NCBI GenBank assembly: GCA_023105745.1
Contig: JALGQZ010000011.1
Location: 33,230,594-33,294,593, forward strand
Source of the DNA: Austropuccinia psidii
Taxonomy: Eukaryota > Basidiomycota > Pucciniomycetes > Pucciniales > Sphaerophragmiaceae
Direction of reading: 5' to 3'
DNA length: 64,000 nt
In this document: positions 36,949-50,540 of the stretch, one piece after another
Layout: the number at the start of each line of letters is the position of its first letter
How positions within the stretch are numbered: the stretch's first letter is position 1
Made by a program: the position numbers and the translations under genes
The notes under the pieces: generated by a model
The model's input: the letters and a program-made list of their open reading frames with translations, nothing else
The model's database searches: none
What the model was told of the DNA's origin: nothing

Positions 36949-38991
36949 TTGATAAATGATGTTGAGGCTAAGGTAGATTTGGATGCAGGAGCACTTTGCA
37001 CTTGTATAGCCAAAGAATACCTTCAAGTTATACTCCCTGAATGGAAAAACCATATTTCACTTATAGAAGGTGTGCAATTTAGTAGTTTCAGTAATCATCT
37101 GCACCCTTTGGGAATATTGGATACTAAAATTGTATTTCTACACCCTGAAGGAAGTGTGAGAATGAAGGCTGAGATAGTAGTAATGGACAATTGTACATCT
37201 CAACATATCATTCTTGGAAATGAGTACTTGAATATTTATGGTATTGACATCAATAACCATAAAGACAGATATTTTACAATTGGAGAAAATAAAAGACAAA
37301 AATTTGCTTTTTCCAATATTCCCAAACAAATATCATTAGTATCTTCAAATGAAGATACTTATAAGGAAGAATTTGTGACTAATCAAATTGTTGAGGCACA
37401 AATTAATCCATCATTGTCACCCAGGATTACACAAGAATTTATTAATGTGTTATACACATATAAGAATGAATTTGCTTCTGATAATGAACCATTGGGCACT
37501 ATTAAAGGGAATGAACTTGATATTACTCTTAATATTGACAGACCATACCCTCCAGTACTTAGAAGAACAGCTTATCCAGCCAACCCCAGAGCTAGAGAAG
37601 CCTTGGAGAAACATATCCAAGAGTTGATCCAACTAGGCGTACTAAGGGAGGTAGGCCGTACTGAGGAAGTGGAAGTGACAACACCTGTTATTATTTCTTG
37701 GCATAATGATAAATCAAGGATTGTTGGAGATTTTATAGAACTGAATACCTACACAGTTTCAGATAGGTATCCAATTCCTAGAATCCAAGAAGCCTTGACC
37801 CAATTGTCTAAAGCCAAGTACATAACCTCCATGGATACATTAAAAGGCTTTAATCAAAATATTTTGACTCCCAAAGCTAAAACATTACTTATAGTTATTA
37901 CTAACTGTGGTATTTATGAGTATCTTAAACTTCCATTTGGTATCAAAAATGCTCCATCTCATTATCAAAGAATGATTAATACCATATTCCCCACAGAATT
38001 ATCTGAAGGATGGCTTATCATTTATATTGATGATATTATCATATCTTCTTATTCATGGTCTTTGCACCTTGAAAGACTTGAAAGAGTACTTGACAAAGCT
38101 GCAGTAGTGAATATGAAGTTTTCACTCAAGAAATGTAACTTTGGATTTGAAGAACTTGAAGCTTTAGGACATGTTATTTGTGGTTTAAGTTTGGGTATTG
38201 ACAAAAACAAAGTAGAAGAAGTGTTACTTAAGCCAATACCCCAGAGTAAAAAAGCAATGATGTCTTTTCTTGAATTTTCCAGCTATCACAGGCATCATCT
38301 GAAAGACTTTGCAAATCTAGCCAAGTAACTCTATAGAATCTGTGATCAACAAACAGTATTTGAGATGACAGAGGAAAGGAGTAGAGCTTATGAGAAGATA
38401 AAGAAAGCTCTTACAGAAGCACCTTTACTCCTCATGCCAGACTGGAATATACCCTTTGAATTGTACATTGATGCAAGTGGAGATGGATTAGGGGCAGCCC
38501 TAAATCAAGTCTGAATCATTGATGACAAACCTAAAGAATGACCAGTTTGTTATATCTCAAAACCAATCAAACCAACAGAAGCCAGATATGGTGCAAGCCA
38601 TATGGAATGCTTATTTTTGGTATGGGCACTTGAGAAATTACACTATTATCTTGATAGAAGTTTTTTTGAAGTGATAACTGACTGTAATGCCATGAAATCA
38701 CTTCTTAACATAAAGACTCCCAACAGAAATATGTTGAGATGACAGATAGCCATTCAATAATGTAGAGACAACATGACTATGGTTCATAAAGCAGGAAACA
38801 TTCATAAGAATGCTGATGGACTTAGTAGGTGGGCATTAGCCAATACTCCTGATAATCCAGCTTATTTACTTTTGGAAGCAGAACCACAGATTCCAATTGA
38901 AGGCATTAACATAACTGATATTGGGACTGAATTCTTTGAAGAGGTTAGAGAGTCTTATAAACAACAGAGGAATTGCCATATCTTGACATGA
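36949..38991 (+). pseudogene. Element C protease, reverse transcriptase and RNase H
   Basis: The open frame 36949-38328 carries a protease region with DAGA (D-S/T-G expected) and an RT with YIDDI near 38020-38034. Coding similarity continues through RNase H to the ADGLSR segment (38814-38831) but with stops at 38326-38328, 38512, 38539, 38740 (TGA for Trp), 38758 and others. The LDTGA/LDAGA..CTC protease style resembles element D rather than B. Clearly dead. Confidence 0.9.
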
Positions 38992-39001
38992 TTGCTAGAA
39001 A

Positions 39002-40475
39002 AAGACTGTAAAGACAAAGCTCTGGTCAATTCACTGGATTAAGTTTGGAAAAATTCCTATTCTGAAGGAAGATTTCACTTGTTTGATGGAATATTTTACC
39101 ACAGAACCAAACATTCTTTTGTAATGAGATTGTGCATCAGATTACTTCTCAATACCATTTTTCATAAATTTCATGATGGTGTCTATTGTGGACACCTTTC
39201 AGAAGACAGAACACTTGAAAAAGTGAAAAACTGTGCATGGTGGCCATCTTGAAGAAAAGAGACCATTGAATATTGCCATACCTGTGACAGATGCCAAAAA
39301 GCAAACAGGAGTACAGGCAATAAATTTGGACTTATGATCCATATTCAAGAACCAAAATCCCCTTGGGAAGTTGTTCACCTGGATTGGGTCACAGCACTTG
39401 CTCCAAGTGGTGACAGGAGCTATAATGCTTTTTTAGTCATTGTAGACAGATACAGCAAGACTCCCATATTCTTGCCATGTCATAAAGATGACACTTATAT
39501 GGATACAGCTCTTCTTATATGGAATGGAGTTATTTCTCATACAGGATTGATTAAGAATATCATAAGTGACAGAGATCCCAAGTTCACATCTGCATTTTGG
39601 ACCAAGATTAAAAGATGTTTGGGACTAAGCTATCATTTTCTACAGCATATCACCCTCAAAAAGATGGGCTGGAAGAAAGAATGATTAAAGCTTTAGAGGA
39701 AATGATCAGGAGATGCTGTGCTTATGGCTTAGAGCTCCAAGACTCAGATGGCTTTACCCATCACTGGTGCACTTTAATACCTGAATTAGAATTGGAATAT
39801 AAGGAATCAGTCCATTCTTCCACAGGTCAAACTCCTGCTATGTTAGAAAAAGGATGAAATCCAAGACTCCCAGAAGACACACTCAGGAAAGACTTAATTG
39901 AAATCCATCCTACAGCTTCCAGTTTCAAAATTATGCTTGATAAAGTAAAACATCATGCAAAAAAGATCATGAATGATACTTTTGACTATGCAAAACAGAA
40001 GTGGGACAAGAGTCATAAAGTACCAGACCTCAAAGTAGGGGACTTAGCTCTAGTTTCAACCTTAAAATTTAATAATATCAAAGGCCCAAAGAAACTAAAA
40101 GATGCCTATGTGGGAACGTTTTTTATTGTTGTCTTACATGGAACCAATGCAGTTAAAGTGGAATTGACTGGTGAATTGGAAAATAAACACCCAACTTTTC
40201 CAGTCAGCTTGATAAAGAATTATCAACCAGCTGATAAAGGTTTATTTCCTTTAAGGAACCCAACTCCTTTAGCTGTACCACCAGTGGAACACAGTGAAGA
40301 AAAAAAGATAAAGAAAGTAATTAAAGAAAGGAGATTTAGGGGTAAAAATCAAAGAGAATATCTTGTCAGATATAGAAATCCAATACATGAAGATGGATGG
40401 CTGGCAGAATCAGAGATACCTGACTCAGATAAATTTTTGAGAAGATTTAGACATGAAAGAAGGCCACAAGCCTGA
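39002..40475 (+). pseudogene. Element C integrase and chromodomain-like tail
   Basis: It shows the H2C2 finger remnants, first catalytic D (HLDWVTAL), second D (ISDRDPKF) and the E-containing block (DGLEERM) after a frameshift near 39615-39684. TGA replaces Trp at 39250-39252 and 39855-39857. The C-terminal frame (39933-40475) is intact, with the GPF motif altered to GTF, and ends in a chromodomain-like segment and LRRFRHER. Confidence 0.9.
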
Positions 40476-40601
40476 ATATTTTTATAAATGTGCTTTAAAT
40501 TACTTGATATAAGTAATAAAAAGAGGTTGGACAGTGGACATTAAACCTCTTTGGTGCCTTATTCTTTTATTTCTAATAAAATTGTAATACAATTTAATTT
40601 T

Positions 40602-40614
40602 TTGATGGGAGGTA
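40602..40614 (+). other. Polypurine tract of element C
   Basis: The purine run TGATGGGAGGTAA lies directly before the 3' LTR. It is weaker than the tracts of A, B and D, probably by mutation. Confidence 0.5.
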
Positions 40615-40615
40615 A

Positions 40616-42524
40616 TCTGAGACTTGAGGTATATTTTACATACCTAAATAGGCCACAATTATATTTAAAAATACTTTTTGAGCTATGCATAACCCATAAG
40701 TCATGCATATATTCCAAATTAATCATTTTTTATTTCAGAAAAGATAGGTAACTTTTCATTGAGTAAGTGAATCCATGAATTTAATGACAGATTTGGATTC
40801 TACACACAAATGCACTTAGGGTAGCTCCGTAGAGTGGATAAGCTCAAATTAACTCTATGAGGTGGTAATATGGAAAATACTTCAATACCACATAAAAGAA
40901 TTGTGAAAACTTTTGTTGTTCTCAATTTCACACCCAGATGACGGGAATGTGAGAAATCCCATGTTACATATACACTAAAAATAATGTTATGCATGCTTGT
41001 GGAATTTAATATTATGGTATTCTTACATACACTTTTGGTACAACCATAGTGGATATCAGTCTTTAAATCTGAATTTCTATTTTGATGTGAAAAATAGTCA
41101 AGGGGGACAAAAGAAATCAAAGAGAGCCAGGGTACCCAACTTCTGAGGCCTCTGAGGTATAGATAGCTTGAAAGCTTGGATCCATTGCTGATCTTGGCCT
41201 AACTACTATACTAAAAGCTTTTGGGAACTTGGTTTCCAAGTTAAACTCTCATTAAATCATAAGAAAATTGCAAATAAGCTGCTATTTTGATGTGCCAAGG
41301 AGGTAAAGAGCAACTTAGACTCCTGTAACCATGTCAATTCTTAATTATTCTCCATGGATAAACCCTAAAAGAGTAAATGAAACACTCTTTGGACTAGTAT
41401 CCATTGATTTACCTCATAGCAACCAGTAATATAGTGCTATTTGCAATTCTATGTAGAATTGAGGTAAAAACTGCAAAAATTCATTGAAAATAAAATTATC
41501 AATGAATCTTTCTGAAACTCTCAGGACCAATTGAACACAGTATGATTTATAAATAAAGCAAGAAGAATCATACTTTGATAAGTAAAATTAAAAGCTTTAC
41601 TTGCAGTCCATTTTTAAATATTCCATGTGAAACACTGACTCTTCAAAGATTCACAGAAAATACAATCTGCAATGGAATTTCCAATAAAATTGATAAATTT
41701 TATAGGTAAATGACTATTCTGAAATAAAAGAAGATTTACAATTGTTACTCCTTATATTCTTAACCATAAATGGGTTGGTAGTCACATGAAAGCATCAATT
41801 AAATAATTATGACAATCTTACATGACAACAGATGATGCAATCAATAATCCAAAAAAGTTTATTTTTTTCTAACTCACTGGGCTTTCAGTTTGCTCCATGG
41901 AAAAATCATGTGAGCTGTTTTTGACTTAAAAGAGGCCTTCTCTTGATGTTTTTTCCAAATCATCACATTATTCAATTATACCATTATTCCCAACAAGTAA
42001 GTATTAGTTAATGTTTTATTAAGTGTTTTATTCTTTCAGAATCAATCAGGAAAGATTTGAAATCATAGAAATAAACTATATATTGTTGTAATCTTGTTAT
42101 AAATCAATTTTTATCCTTTTAAATCCACAATTACCTGTCAAATTTCTCTAATATTATCTTTCAACAAGTTCTTTGGAGTATTAGTGAGTGATTTATCTTA
42201 ATTATTGAAGTTTTTCTCTATTAATAGTTTTCTTCAAGAGTTATCTTTATAATTATTCTTGTAAAAGATGATTATATATTAAAATACTTTTATTATTGCA
42301 ATAAAGAAGTTTTTTATTATTGAATTCTTATTGTAATTGATTCTTGTAGACAATTACTGCTTACTCTTATAATCACTAGTAGTTTATAGCAAGTTAACGA
42401 AGTAATTAATTAATTAATTACTTAATTGTGGTTATAATAATTTTATTATTGTATTTCATAGGAACAGTCATAGTACTGTTTATTAATAGTAATATTACCA
42501 ACAGTTAAATAGACAAATCTTACA
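40616..42524 (+). repeat. 3' LTR of element C (1909 bp)
   Basis: It is the partner of 32307-34180. The first bases are TCTGAGAC instead of TGTGAGCC, so the terminus is mutated; the end is ATCTTACA before GGCCA. It contains a ~20-bp segment (around TAAGTCATGCATATATTCC) absent from the 5' LTR but seen in other family copies. Confidence 0.92.
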
Positions 42525-42529
42525 GGCCA

Positions 42530-45500
42530 ACATAAGCCAAAATAATTCTTTTTTGGGCATAACACACTCTAGTATTAGCTTAAGTTATCTTTGGTGTAAA
42601 ATTTAAATATGACTCAAGGATTATAAATATGTTTATCCAAAATAAGTACATAAGAAAATTACAATATTTTCTGTTTGAATTCATTTATAAAATCCAGTTA
42701 ATGACTAAATGAAATCTATAAAGCATAATTTTTGGCCTTACAGGTATGTTATAAATACATCACAGACTCACTCTTCTTCAGTTCTGTTAATTGAATATGA
42801 AAGCTTTGTATGTGTGTATTTTATTTATAAAATTTTGAAATGAAAAAACTGGTATGGATAATGATAAAATATTAGTTTTACGTAATTTGAACTCCAAAGT
42901 AAAACAAATTATTATTTAGGAAGGTGAATCAATTCTAATCATGGTTATTATGAAAATAAATAATAATTATCTTTCAAATGTATCATTTTTTTTATCATAA
43001 AGGTAATTTTGGTGAGAGGAATAAAAATATTCATAATTTTTTTTCCTAATTATGTGCTTTATATAGATAAAATAACAAATAAGAATCCATAGTGTCCAAT
43101 GAAGCCTTTTCTATATGATTTTCACTTATAGAGAAACATGATATAAGGAAAATGCACATTGAAATGGAGTTGAATAAAGCTTTAAACCACATTGAATTGT
43201 TATTGATAATTTTTAGAAGGCTCAGCATCTCTCTTCATGGTTTAAGGTTTTAAAGAATATTTCGAAACTCAATTCAAAATACTTCAAATCAAATGAAAAC
43301 TGGTACAAAGGTAAATACTTAAATACAGGAAGCAGTAACATAAGAAAATAGGTCGATTGAAGATATGCTTCAGTATGTAATTACAGTTTTATTAAAATAT
43401 TTTTCAGGTTGATTAGCTTTCAAGTTTTCTCTGAACAAGAACCCAATGAATTGACAAATATATACATACGCAAAAAATATCTACTTAGATCGTTGAGCAC
43501 TTATTTAAACTAATTTTGAGAAACTAAACAAGAAGATAGCTATTAAACCTGAAAATGTGTACAGGAGTTTCAGAATTTCTATTTAAAAGGAAGAAATAAA
43601 TTTTTCAAAGCGTTAAAGCTTCTAAAACGGACTTGATTTTTTGAATGATTATACTCAGTACATATTTTTATGTCGCACTTAAATTATATCATTATAAAAA
43701 CATCAAAATATCTCCCAAAACTCCTTTTCCTCAAAGATTCATTATAAATAGTAGAAAAAAGAGCTTTTTACTATAAGGCTATTAGACGCCATTCCATTTA
43801 CAATAAATATTATAAATATAAAAAGAGATTAGTAATGTAAGCATAATAGAATAATTCATCTCTAGACCTACTTGAGCTTTAAAGTAAGCTAATTATATGC
43901 TTAAGAGTTACTTTGGAAATGCTAAATAATGAAAAGAAAAAAAATACAATAGTAATTTCATTTCTGATCAGAAATGAATTGACTCTACACCATGATTTCT
44001 TTTAAAATAATTCTCTCAATAAAATGAATATTGAGCTTATTCAATAAGAAATAATTTTTTGTTTTTACCCTTGAGAATATTAAATTTTATAGTATCTTAA
44101 TAGCAAAAATGAACATTTTAAGCGATATTAAAAATCAAATTCAAGAGTTTTCCTCAAAAATTAATGATGAACTTATTGAAATATAAAATTAATTTTGAAT
44201 TAGTCATGTATCTATATGATCTTGAATTTTCAAATCAAAGTTCAATTTAAAATGAAAAAAGTTTGGAAACATTTCTCTTTATAAATAATAAAATAATAAA
44301 TTTTTCAAAGGGTAGCATAAGCTTATGTAATAATATTGGATTTTTTTCATTTAGAAATGGATTCAAACTTGTATCTTTCCTGCAGATATTCTTCATTCAA
44401 GAAACTACATATACCTTCATTTATTATTTCATCAAAATTGAGCCACCTTAAATGGCTTGGCAGCTCATAAATAATCTAAATGGGTTTTCAACTAAAGATA
44501 TATCATTTTAATCCATAGAAAATCTTAATGAAAAAATTTGAACTCAGAAAAAAATTCTAATTGTTCCAATTCTCACTACATACTTAGATATTTCATTGAA
44601 TAATTTTCTAATTGGTTTAAAATCCCCACAAAAAAATATAAAGCCACTTTTTGCCAATTTCTTGAGTAATTCAACAATTACAATAATAAATTCATTCCTA
44701 ATGATATTATTTGAAATATAACTTGTATAATTCTCTATTTGACATATTATTTATGTCATAAGCTAATTATTTATCTATAAAATGTTCATAAAAGCTTCAT
44801 TATAAGATAGTTTATATAATAGCTTAGCTAGAAAGAATTTTATGACCTTATTCATGTCTGAAAGCATATCTATTTTAACATTTAATGAAGTCTACTTGAG
44901 TTTTTGCAATATTTTATTCTGGAAAGTTGAAGTAAAATATAAAAATGAGAAAAATTATTATAGCATTTATAGTTAGAATTGATAATTAAAGATTGATAAG
45001 TGAGAAACAATGATATAATTATATTTTTGGTGATCATTTAATTGAAATTCTTTGATATTTTCTAACGATATTTATTTATCATTTGACTTTTGATCAAATA
45101 AATCAGTAGTTTTTAGAAAAAAAACATTCAGACAATTATTTCACTCCTTAAAGAAGGCCATGGTAGTATTTATTCATTCTTAAATTTAACTTGATTATAA
45201 AATGACATGAATATGAATATAATTGGATTTTGAAGATGGTAAGATATCACTTCCAAACACAAATCAAATCAAATTTTTTGATAGCCTGTTTGGCTATTGA
45301 AAAAATGTTAGATCTTATTACTGTAAAGGATGATTAACATTGAATGATTCTAGTGAATATAGATATAATAAACCTTATATCTTTCATTCCATTTTACTAC
45401 TATACTCTACCCTTGAAAAATCACCTTTTTCAATACCAAACTTCAATTAAAGTTAATGTAATTAAAGTCAATAAAACTTGGTTTTTCTTTATTTCATTCA

Positions 45501-45999
45501 AATAATACATTTGATCACCTGTACATTGATATCGATTAAAGGTTTACAAGAAAGAAGATTCCAATATAGCTATAATCTGTTGAGACATAGATTATTTTTT
45601 TGGCTAATTTGTGTCATATTTTGAAAAATAGGTTCAGATTCTAATGAAATCTTTTTAAAATGAAATTTGAGTGAATGAAGAAAATGAAATATACTTTAAT
45701 TGAAATTTTAAATATAAGATATCAAATTTTTATAGAAGAACTAGGATTCATAACGCATTTCATAATAGTCAACTGATATTCTCTATCTTTTTTTCTGATA
45801 AAGTTGTCATGAAGCGTGTTGTTTCACCATAAAAATTAGCTATAAGTTCTGTAGAGCATATTAAGAATCAAAATTAAAAGGTTAGAAATTTTTTAAATAT
45901 AATATATTTTCTTTAAAAATTAAGTTAAATTTATCATCTGAATGTTTTTATATTAGATTTGATGACTAGAAAATAAGAACACAGTACATCAGAAAACTG
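42530..45999. other. AT-rich stretch with no recognisable feature
   Basis: No frame above about 62 codons, no LTR ends, no transposase or RT motif. The 42725-42790 block vaguely resembles an LTR end (GGCCTTACAGGTATG...CACAGACTCA) but lacks a partner. Confidence 0.5.
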
Positions 46000-46489
46000 A
46001 AGAATTTTCCCTTGAAGAGACCTAGGTTAGAAAAGTCTCCTTAATTAACTGTATCTCTACTGGGACTGATTGCAGTTTGTAATGTGAGTTAGGTCATGCA
46101 TACCAGACATGCAAATGGTGCTCCACTGACCCCAGCATTTATAGGAATTCTCGGCGAAATGTTTTTTCTTAAACAGGATTTTGTGAAGCAAGCGACCTAT
46201 GAATCTTTGTATTTTAACTTATTAATTCTGCTCATTTGATATACTTTCAAAAAATCATAAGGATTGGGCTCAAGTTCTTGCAGAGTCATTATAAGACATA
46301 AATAGGTAATCAAGTTTCTAATCGTAATAGCCCTTAATGAGTTATATACAGCTAGTACCAACATTATCTAAGAATCAATTCTCAATGTCAAAGTAAGGAG
46401 TTACATCATTCACTGATTCAGGAGTTCATAAACGTTTTTACCAAAAATCTTACTCTTCATTATTCGAGAAATTTTTGATACCAAGATAA

Positions 46490-46651
46490 TGGAATGCACA
46501 AGTTGCAGAGGAACTTAGAGCTGAGTACTTATGGAAGAACACTAGCAACGATTGGTTTTATGACACCGAGACTCATGATGAAGACCCGATGAATCTGATC
46601 ATTTTGCCAGCGCATCTGATACACACAGGCCATATATCAAAATTTGAGTAG
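46490..46651 (+). other. Possible exon, unknown protein
   Basis: An open stretch of 53 codons, bounded by TAA 46487 and TAG 46649, reads with a protein-like mix (segments such as AEELRAEYLWK and DTETHDEDPMN). A possible acceptor GTTGCAG lies at 46502-46508. It has no start codon and no clear donor, so it could be an exon or chance. Confidence 0.2.
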
Positions 46652-47343
46652 GTATGGTGCAGGTCAGTCAAACCTGTTTGTCTTACTGCACTCCATGGGT
46701 AGCTACAAGACTCATTTTACTGGAAGTCGGAACAGCGAAGTCGCTGTAGAAGTTCTTGAAGATAAAAACTTGAGAATAAAATTCTAGCGTTAATCACTGC
46801 GAGGTTTGTACTACGCATAGCATCAACTCCAAGTAGTTTTTGTTACAACGAATAAAACAACCCGAGATCAGAACAAGGCGTTTCCAATATAAGGGTGAGC
46901 TAACTTAATTGTAGACTAGTTTGTATCAGGCACATGCTGGGAAGTCGTTTCCACTGGCAGTTTTCATACCTTCAAAATCCAAAACAAGTGCTTACCTTAC
47001 ATAATTTCTTAAAATGCTTCGTTGTAAGAAAAAGAAAGATGTAAGCAATGGGATTTATACAGTAGAGAGTGCGAATTCTCTAATTTTCCTTCCCAATTAC
47101 AATTTGTTCTTTACACTCGAAAGGACATTCGAGTCTCACTTATTGTCATCCAAACTTATACATATGACATAACTTAACAAAACGCTCTGCAAGGCAGAAA
47201 ATCACTTTTGCCGAATAATAAATAATTATTATTTGCAATTGTTTATTGCAGACTTAGACAGAAGAGAGTGCAAAGATGACCAATTATATAATTTTTTATC
47301 ATAATAACCACTTCATCTAACTGTGGGACAACAAAAATTGCGG

Positions 47344-48148
47344 CTAACGTTGGTTGTACATCAACGCCAATTCTTCGCGAAGCCGTTCAATCTCGCTATC
47401 AAGAAAAAGGGAGTCGTAGGGGCTCAAATCATATGAAGCAGTAACAATGGGGGCTTGAGTAGGAAGAACAATCGCACTAGTGTGGAGACGTGTCGCAGGA
47501 CGTGAAGCGATCGCCCGATACAGTGCAGCTCGGTTGCGCTGAGTGTTCGCCTCTTCCAAAAGTTCTTGGTTAGCCCTTGTAAGATATCCGGTCAGAGCCC
47601 TTGCCTGGGAGAGATTACTCTGAAGGCTTGTAGCACGGTGACGCTGGAATGCTTCTGCTTGAATAGCGCTATCTCTTGCGGCCTGAAGCTCTGGCTTTGA
47701 CATATATCTCCCGCTGGAGGACGGTGCGGGAATAGGTGGCATATTGAGTCCTCTAGCTACCGATGAAGCAACCTCATATTCTTGTTGGCTTTCTTGCCGT
47801 CTAGTGTGCGGAGTAAGCGAAAAGCGTCATTTAACTCATTAAGAAAGGAAAATTTGGCAGATCTTTAAAAAGAAGTGTAAAAGACATTGAGGTGTGTGGT
47901 GGAAAGTTACCTGATACGTGTGAGATATTCGATTTGAGCATCATCGCGGTCTTGTGCGCATGCGCGGCGTGCTTCACGTATCTTGTAATCTCTAACTCTT
48001 GCCTCATCATTTCGACAATTCCATTGGCTTGAGCGTAGCATTGCATAACAAAGAGATTTGGATGTGAGACAGTTGAAAATATAAAAAGTCGTAAATGGAA
48101 ACAAAGCTGAAAAGTATGCCAAGGGGTAACTTGGACTCACCGTGGCAT
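47344..48148 (-). CDS. Candidate three-exon gene, 193-aa charged coiled-coil protein of unknown function
   Basis: Exons on the minus strand are 48148-48141, 48027-47911 and 47800-47344; the introns are 113 and 110 nt. Donors are strong (ACG|GTGAGT and CAG|GTAACT), acceptors are CTCAAG and CACACTAG, and a CTTAC branch-like motif precedes the second acceptor. Both introns are phase 2 and the spliced length is exactly 194 codons with stop TAG 47344. The start ATG sits 8 nt before the first donor; an alternative is an unspliced ATG at 48041. The product begins MPRQWNCRNDEARV, is rich in Arg, Ala, Gln and Glu, has Pro/Ser near residue 65, and helical, heptad-like stretches after it. No signal peptide or membrane segment is visible. 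I do not recognise the family. CpG-rich codon use sets it apart from the transposons. Confidence 0.5.
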
Positions 48149-49069
48149 TTTCCAAAGGGATTAAACGAATAAAAAGTAGTAAGAAACTCGAGATATTGAG
48201 TATTGTTGTCGGTTTGGATTTCTTGTAAACCGATAAAGCCACAGAACGATTGTTTTAAAACTTGAATAAGAAAGAAATCTGGAAAAAGTAAGCAACAATG
48301 TTTGACGAGAAACAAAAAGGTTGACACTAAATCAACTCTCAAGAAGAAATATGTATATGAAAAGGAAATAACCGTAAAGCAGGATCCGGCTGCTATCGAA
48401 ATCTTAAGGAGAATTTGATGAGAGGAATTCTGCTATACCGCAAACGAAGGATGAGACTTTATAGTTTTGTTGTCTAGGCGAACCGACCCCTAGTAGGCTG
48501 CCCTCCACCCCAAAGAGTAATTCTTGACTGCGATGGCTCTTTCCTCAGTCAGTGGCGACGACCCTTGTTAGTGTGAATGCGTAGCAGAAAACGGTCCTCA
48601 GTGGAGTCGATCATATTGTCTTGATTGTTGGCAGAAGAAAGGAATTGTGAAGAGATGATAATGAAAAGGTGTCTGTTCATGTAGTGCAGCACAATGAAAG
48701 AAAGAACTCTGAGCAAATTTACGCTGCTGATGCGGCGTCAGAGCTTTGGCTTCCGTCCTTAGCTCAAAGGGTAAGATGACTGACTGCATGAGCCTTGAGG
48801 AAAAATAACAAAGACATCTAGAAGCTTTCTGATTTTTGATTGTACTATGCACAAAAAGCAGCTGCCTCTCAGGGCTTCCTCTTAACTCAGCCAAACGGCT
48901 CTCAGCGCGCGTCGTTGCTCACCAGATTTTTGAATGCAGTCGGTGATCTTACAAGGAATCTTAAAGAGGTTTGTTTCTTTGATAAATATCGCAAACAATT
49001 GCGAATATCGTTTTTGTGGCTTGCAAGCAAACAACAATAGGGTGAGTTGAGTCTTTTTCAATTGAAAGA

Positions 49070-49354
49070 ATGCGTCAGATACCAGTACCAGACATCTCCG
49101 AGTTCATCACCGAGCCAAACAATTCAACGGAGACGTTCAGAAAAAGACTTCCTGAAAATTGCCTGCTGAGCTCAAGAGAATGTCACTCAAGCATTCTTAG
49201 TTTGAAGGGTCTTTTGAGCTCAGGGACTGCTTTGATTGTATTTGATAATGATTCTGCGTGTTGGCTTTTGTCGAGAGATGTAGCAGAAATACGCAGGATG
49301 GCGAAATTTTTATTGGAACGCAGATTGGAAGGACACATACGCCTTGCTGATTGA
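49070..49354 (+). CDS. Hypothetical 94-aa open frame
   Basis: It starts MRQIPVPDISEF and ends RRLEGHIRLAD, in the CpG-rich island. Composition is protein-like with charged helical C-terminal residues. A stop (49043-49045) lies shortly upstream, so the ATG at 49070 could be a true start or the frame could be an exon joined through an acceptor near 49046. The opposite strand is also open over much of it. No family is recognised. Confidence 0.25.
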   Translation: MRQIPVPDISEFITEPNNSTETFRKRLPENCLLSSRECHSSILSLKGLLSSGTALIVFDNDSACWLLSRDVAEIRRMAKFLLERRLEGHIRLAD

Positions 49355-49800
49355 TGGCTTGCTTCAATGCTCATCCGTCATTCACACTGGGAGGGTGATC
49401 TGCCTGTTTGTGCCAACGCCAAAATGATTCAATACAACTCATTTTGATGAATAAATAACGAAACTGGCTAATAATTCAAAGCCAGAAATTTGTTTGATAT
49501 TGAAACCAGAGAAACCGGCAACACAATCATTGCCTTAACATTTTTATGGAAAGAAAGGACAATTGAAGCAGCTGGTGTATCAAACAAGGCTGGACGAGCA
49601 GTACCAATGCAGTAAATACTGCTAGGTTACAGTAGCTCTCCAAACAACACCTTTGAAAATAGAAAGCGGATTTAATATGTACGAAACCTGGACCATTGAG
49701 AGCTATCAAATGCACCCTCTTTCAGATTTGTAAGTGCTCATCTTCCACTACTTTTAACTGAATTGGTATAGCATGTCCGGCCTTGGTATCAAGATTAGCG

Positions 49801-50540
49801 TGAATGATGTACCAATGCCAAAGGAAATGATCACAGTGTAAAGCGGCCTGTAAGGGAAAAATACAGTGCCACAACACTAGCAATGGTTCTCTTAAAATTG
49901 ATGCATATTTTCTGAAATTCGGTCTCAGTTCTAGATATTAATACCGCTCTACTGTGAGCTTTGAAATTTAAAAGATCATATTTCAATGTGTTTCCCTTTA
50001 TTCCGCCTTTTTGAGAATAATATCCTTTCCTAAGTTTGAGAAATTTGAGAACTCTTCAGGTAGTCCACGTTACATTTCGACATTTGGAGAAAAATTTCAT
50101 AACCCTTGGTTTATGAAGAAGCATATGGTTGAGCACCAAAAATTTAGATTTTTTATCATAATTGTTTTCTTTTAATCCAACTTCACGTGAAGTTTTCATC
50201 AAATTTAATTGTAATAATTTCTCATGCCTTTTTCCATGCTTTTGGACCTCTCACCAATTACAAATGTGATCCAGTATTTTTGTTAGATGTTAGAACATGA
50301 TTCTTGTTATATAAGGTAAAAAGAAAACTGACAAATTTCTTATTCTGTGAGCTTCTTTTGGAAATTTTTTAATTGATCTTATAATCATGTAAGGTTTCAT
50401 TTCAGCTATTCAGTTGATCACAATTTATCAAGTAAATCTTTCCACACAATTTTCTTAGGAAAAAATCCAAAGCCTTTTGTTATGTGTTTTGTACTGAAAA
50501 AAATCAAAATATTTTAGATATTGAGTAAAATTCAACTTTA
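49801..50540. other. Transition from island to AT-rich sequence, nothing recognised
   Basis: CpG becomes rare again after about 50000 and no gene or repeat end was found before the TTA-flanked motif at 50541. Confidence 0.45.

Larger units (their letters stand above)
32307..42524 (+). mobile_element. Ty3/Gypsy LTR retrotransposon, element C (10.2 kb, decayed)
   Basis: Two LTRs, primer-binding site, gag-pol remains and polypurine tract lie in the standard plus-strand order. A perfect 5-bp target duplication GGCCA flanks it (32302-32306 and 42525-42529). LTR copies differ by roughly 10% or more by eye with indels, so it is older than element B, in line with its many stops and frameshifts. Confidence 0.93.
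46000..49800. other. CpG-rich, less AT-biased island
   Basis: Composition changes clearly: CpG dinucleotides are frequent (for example GCGCATGCGCGGCG around 47956-47970), while the flanking repeats almost lack them. No LTR or TE protein was found inside. This looks like unique, unmethylated host sequence within a transposon landscape. It holds the spliced candidate gene at 47344-48148 and two weaker exon-like frames. Confidence 0.55.

Noticed and set aside
47831..48046. Alternative frame through exon 2 of the island gene
   Set aside because: It is open in exon 2, but splicing at the same sites leads to an early stop in exon 3, whereas the chosen frame stays open to 47344.
48598..48894. 98-codon minus-strand frame upstream of the island gene
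   Set aside because: Depends on a TTG start, has no splice signals that link it to the downstream exons, and lacks recognisable features.
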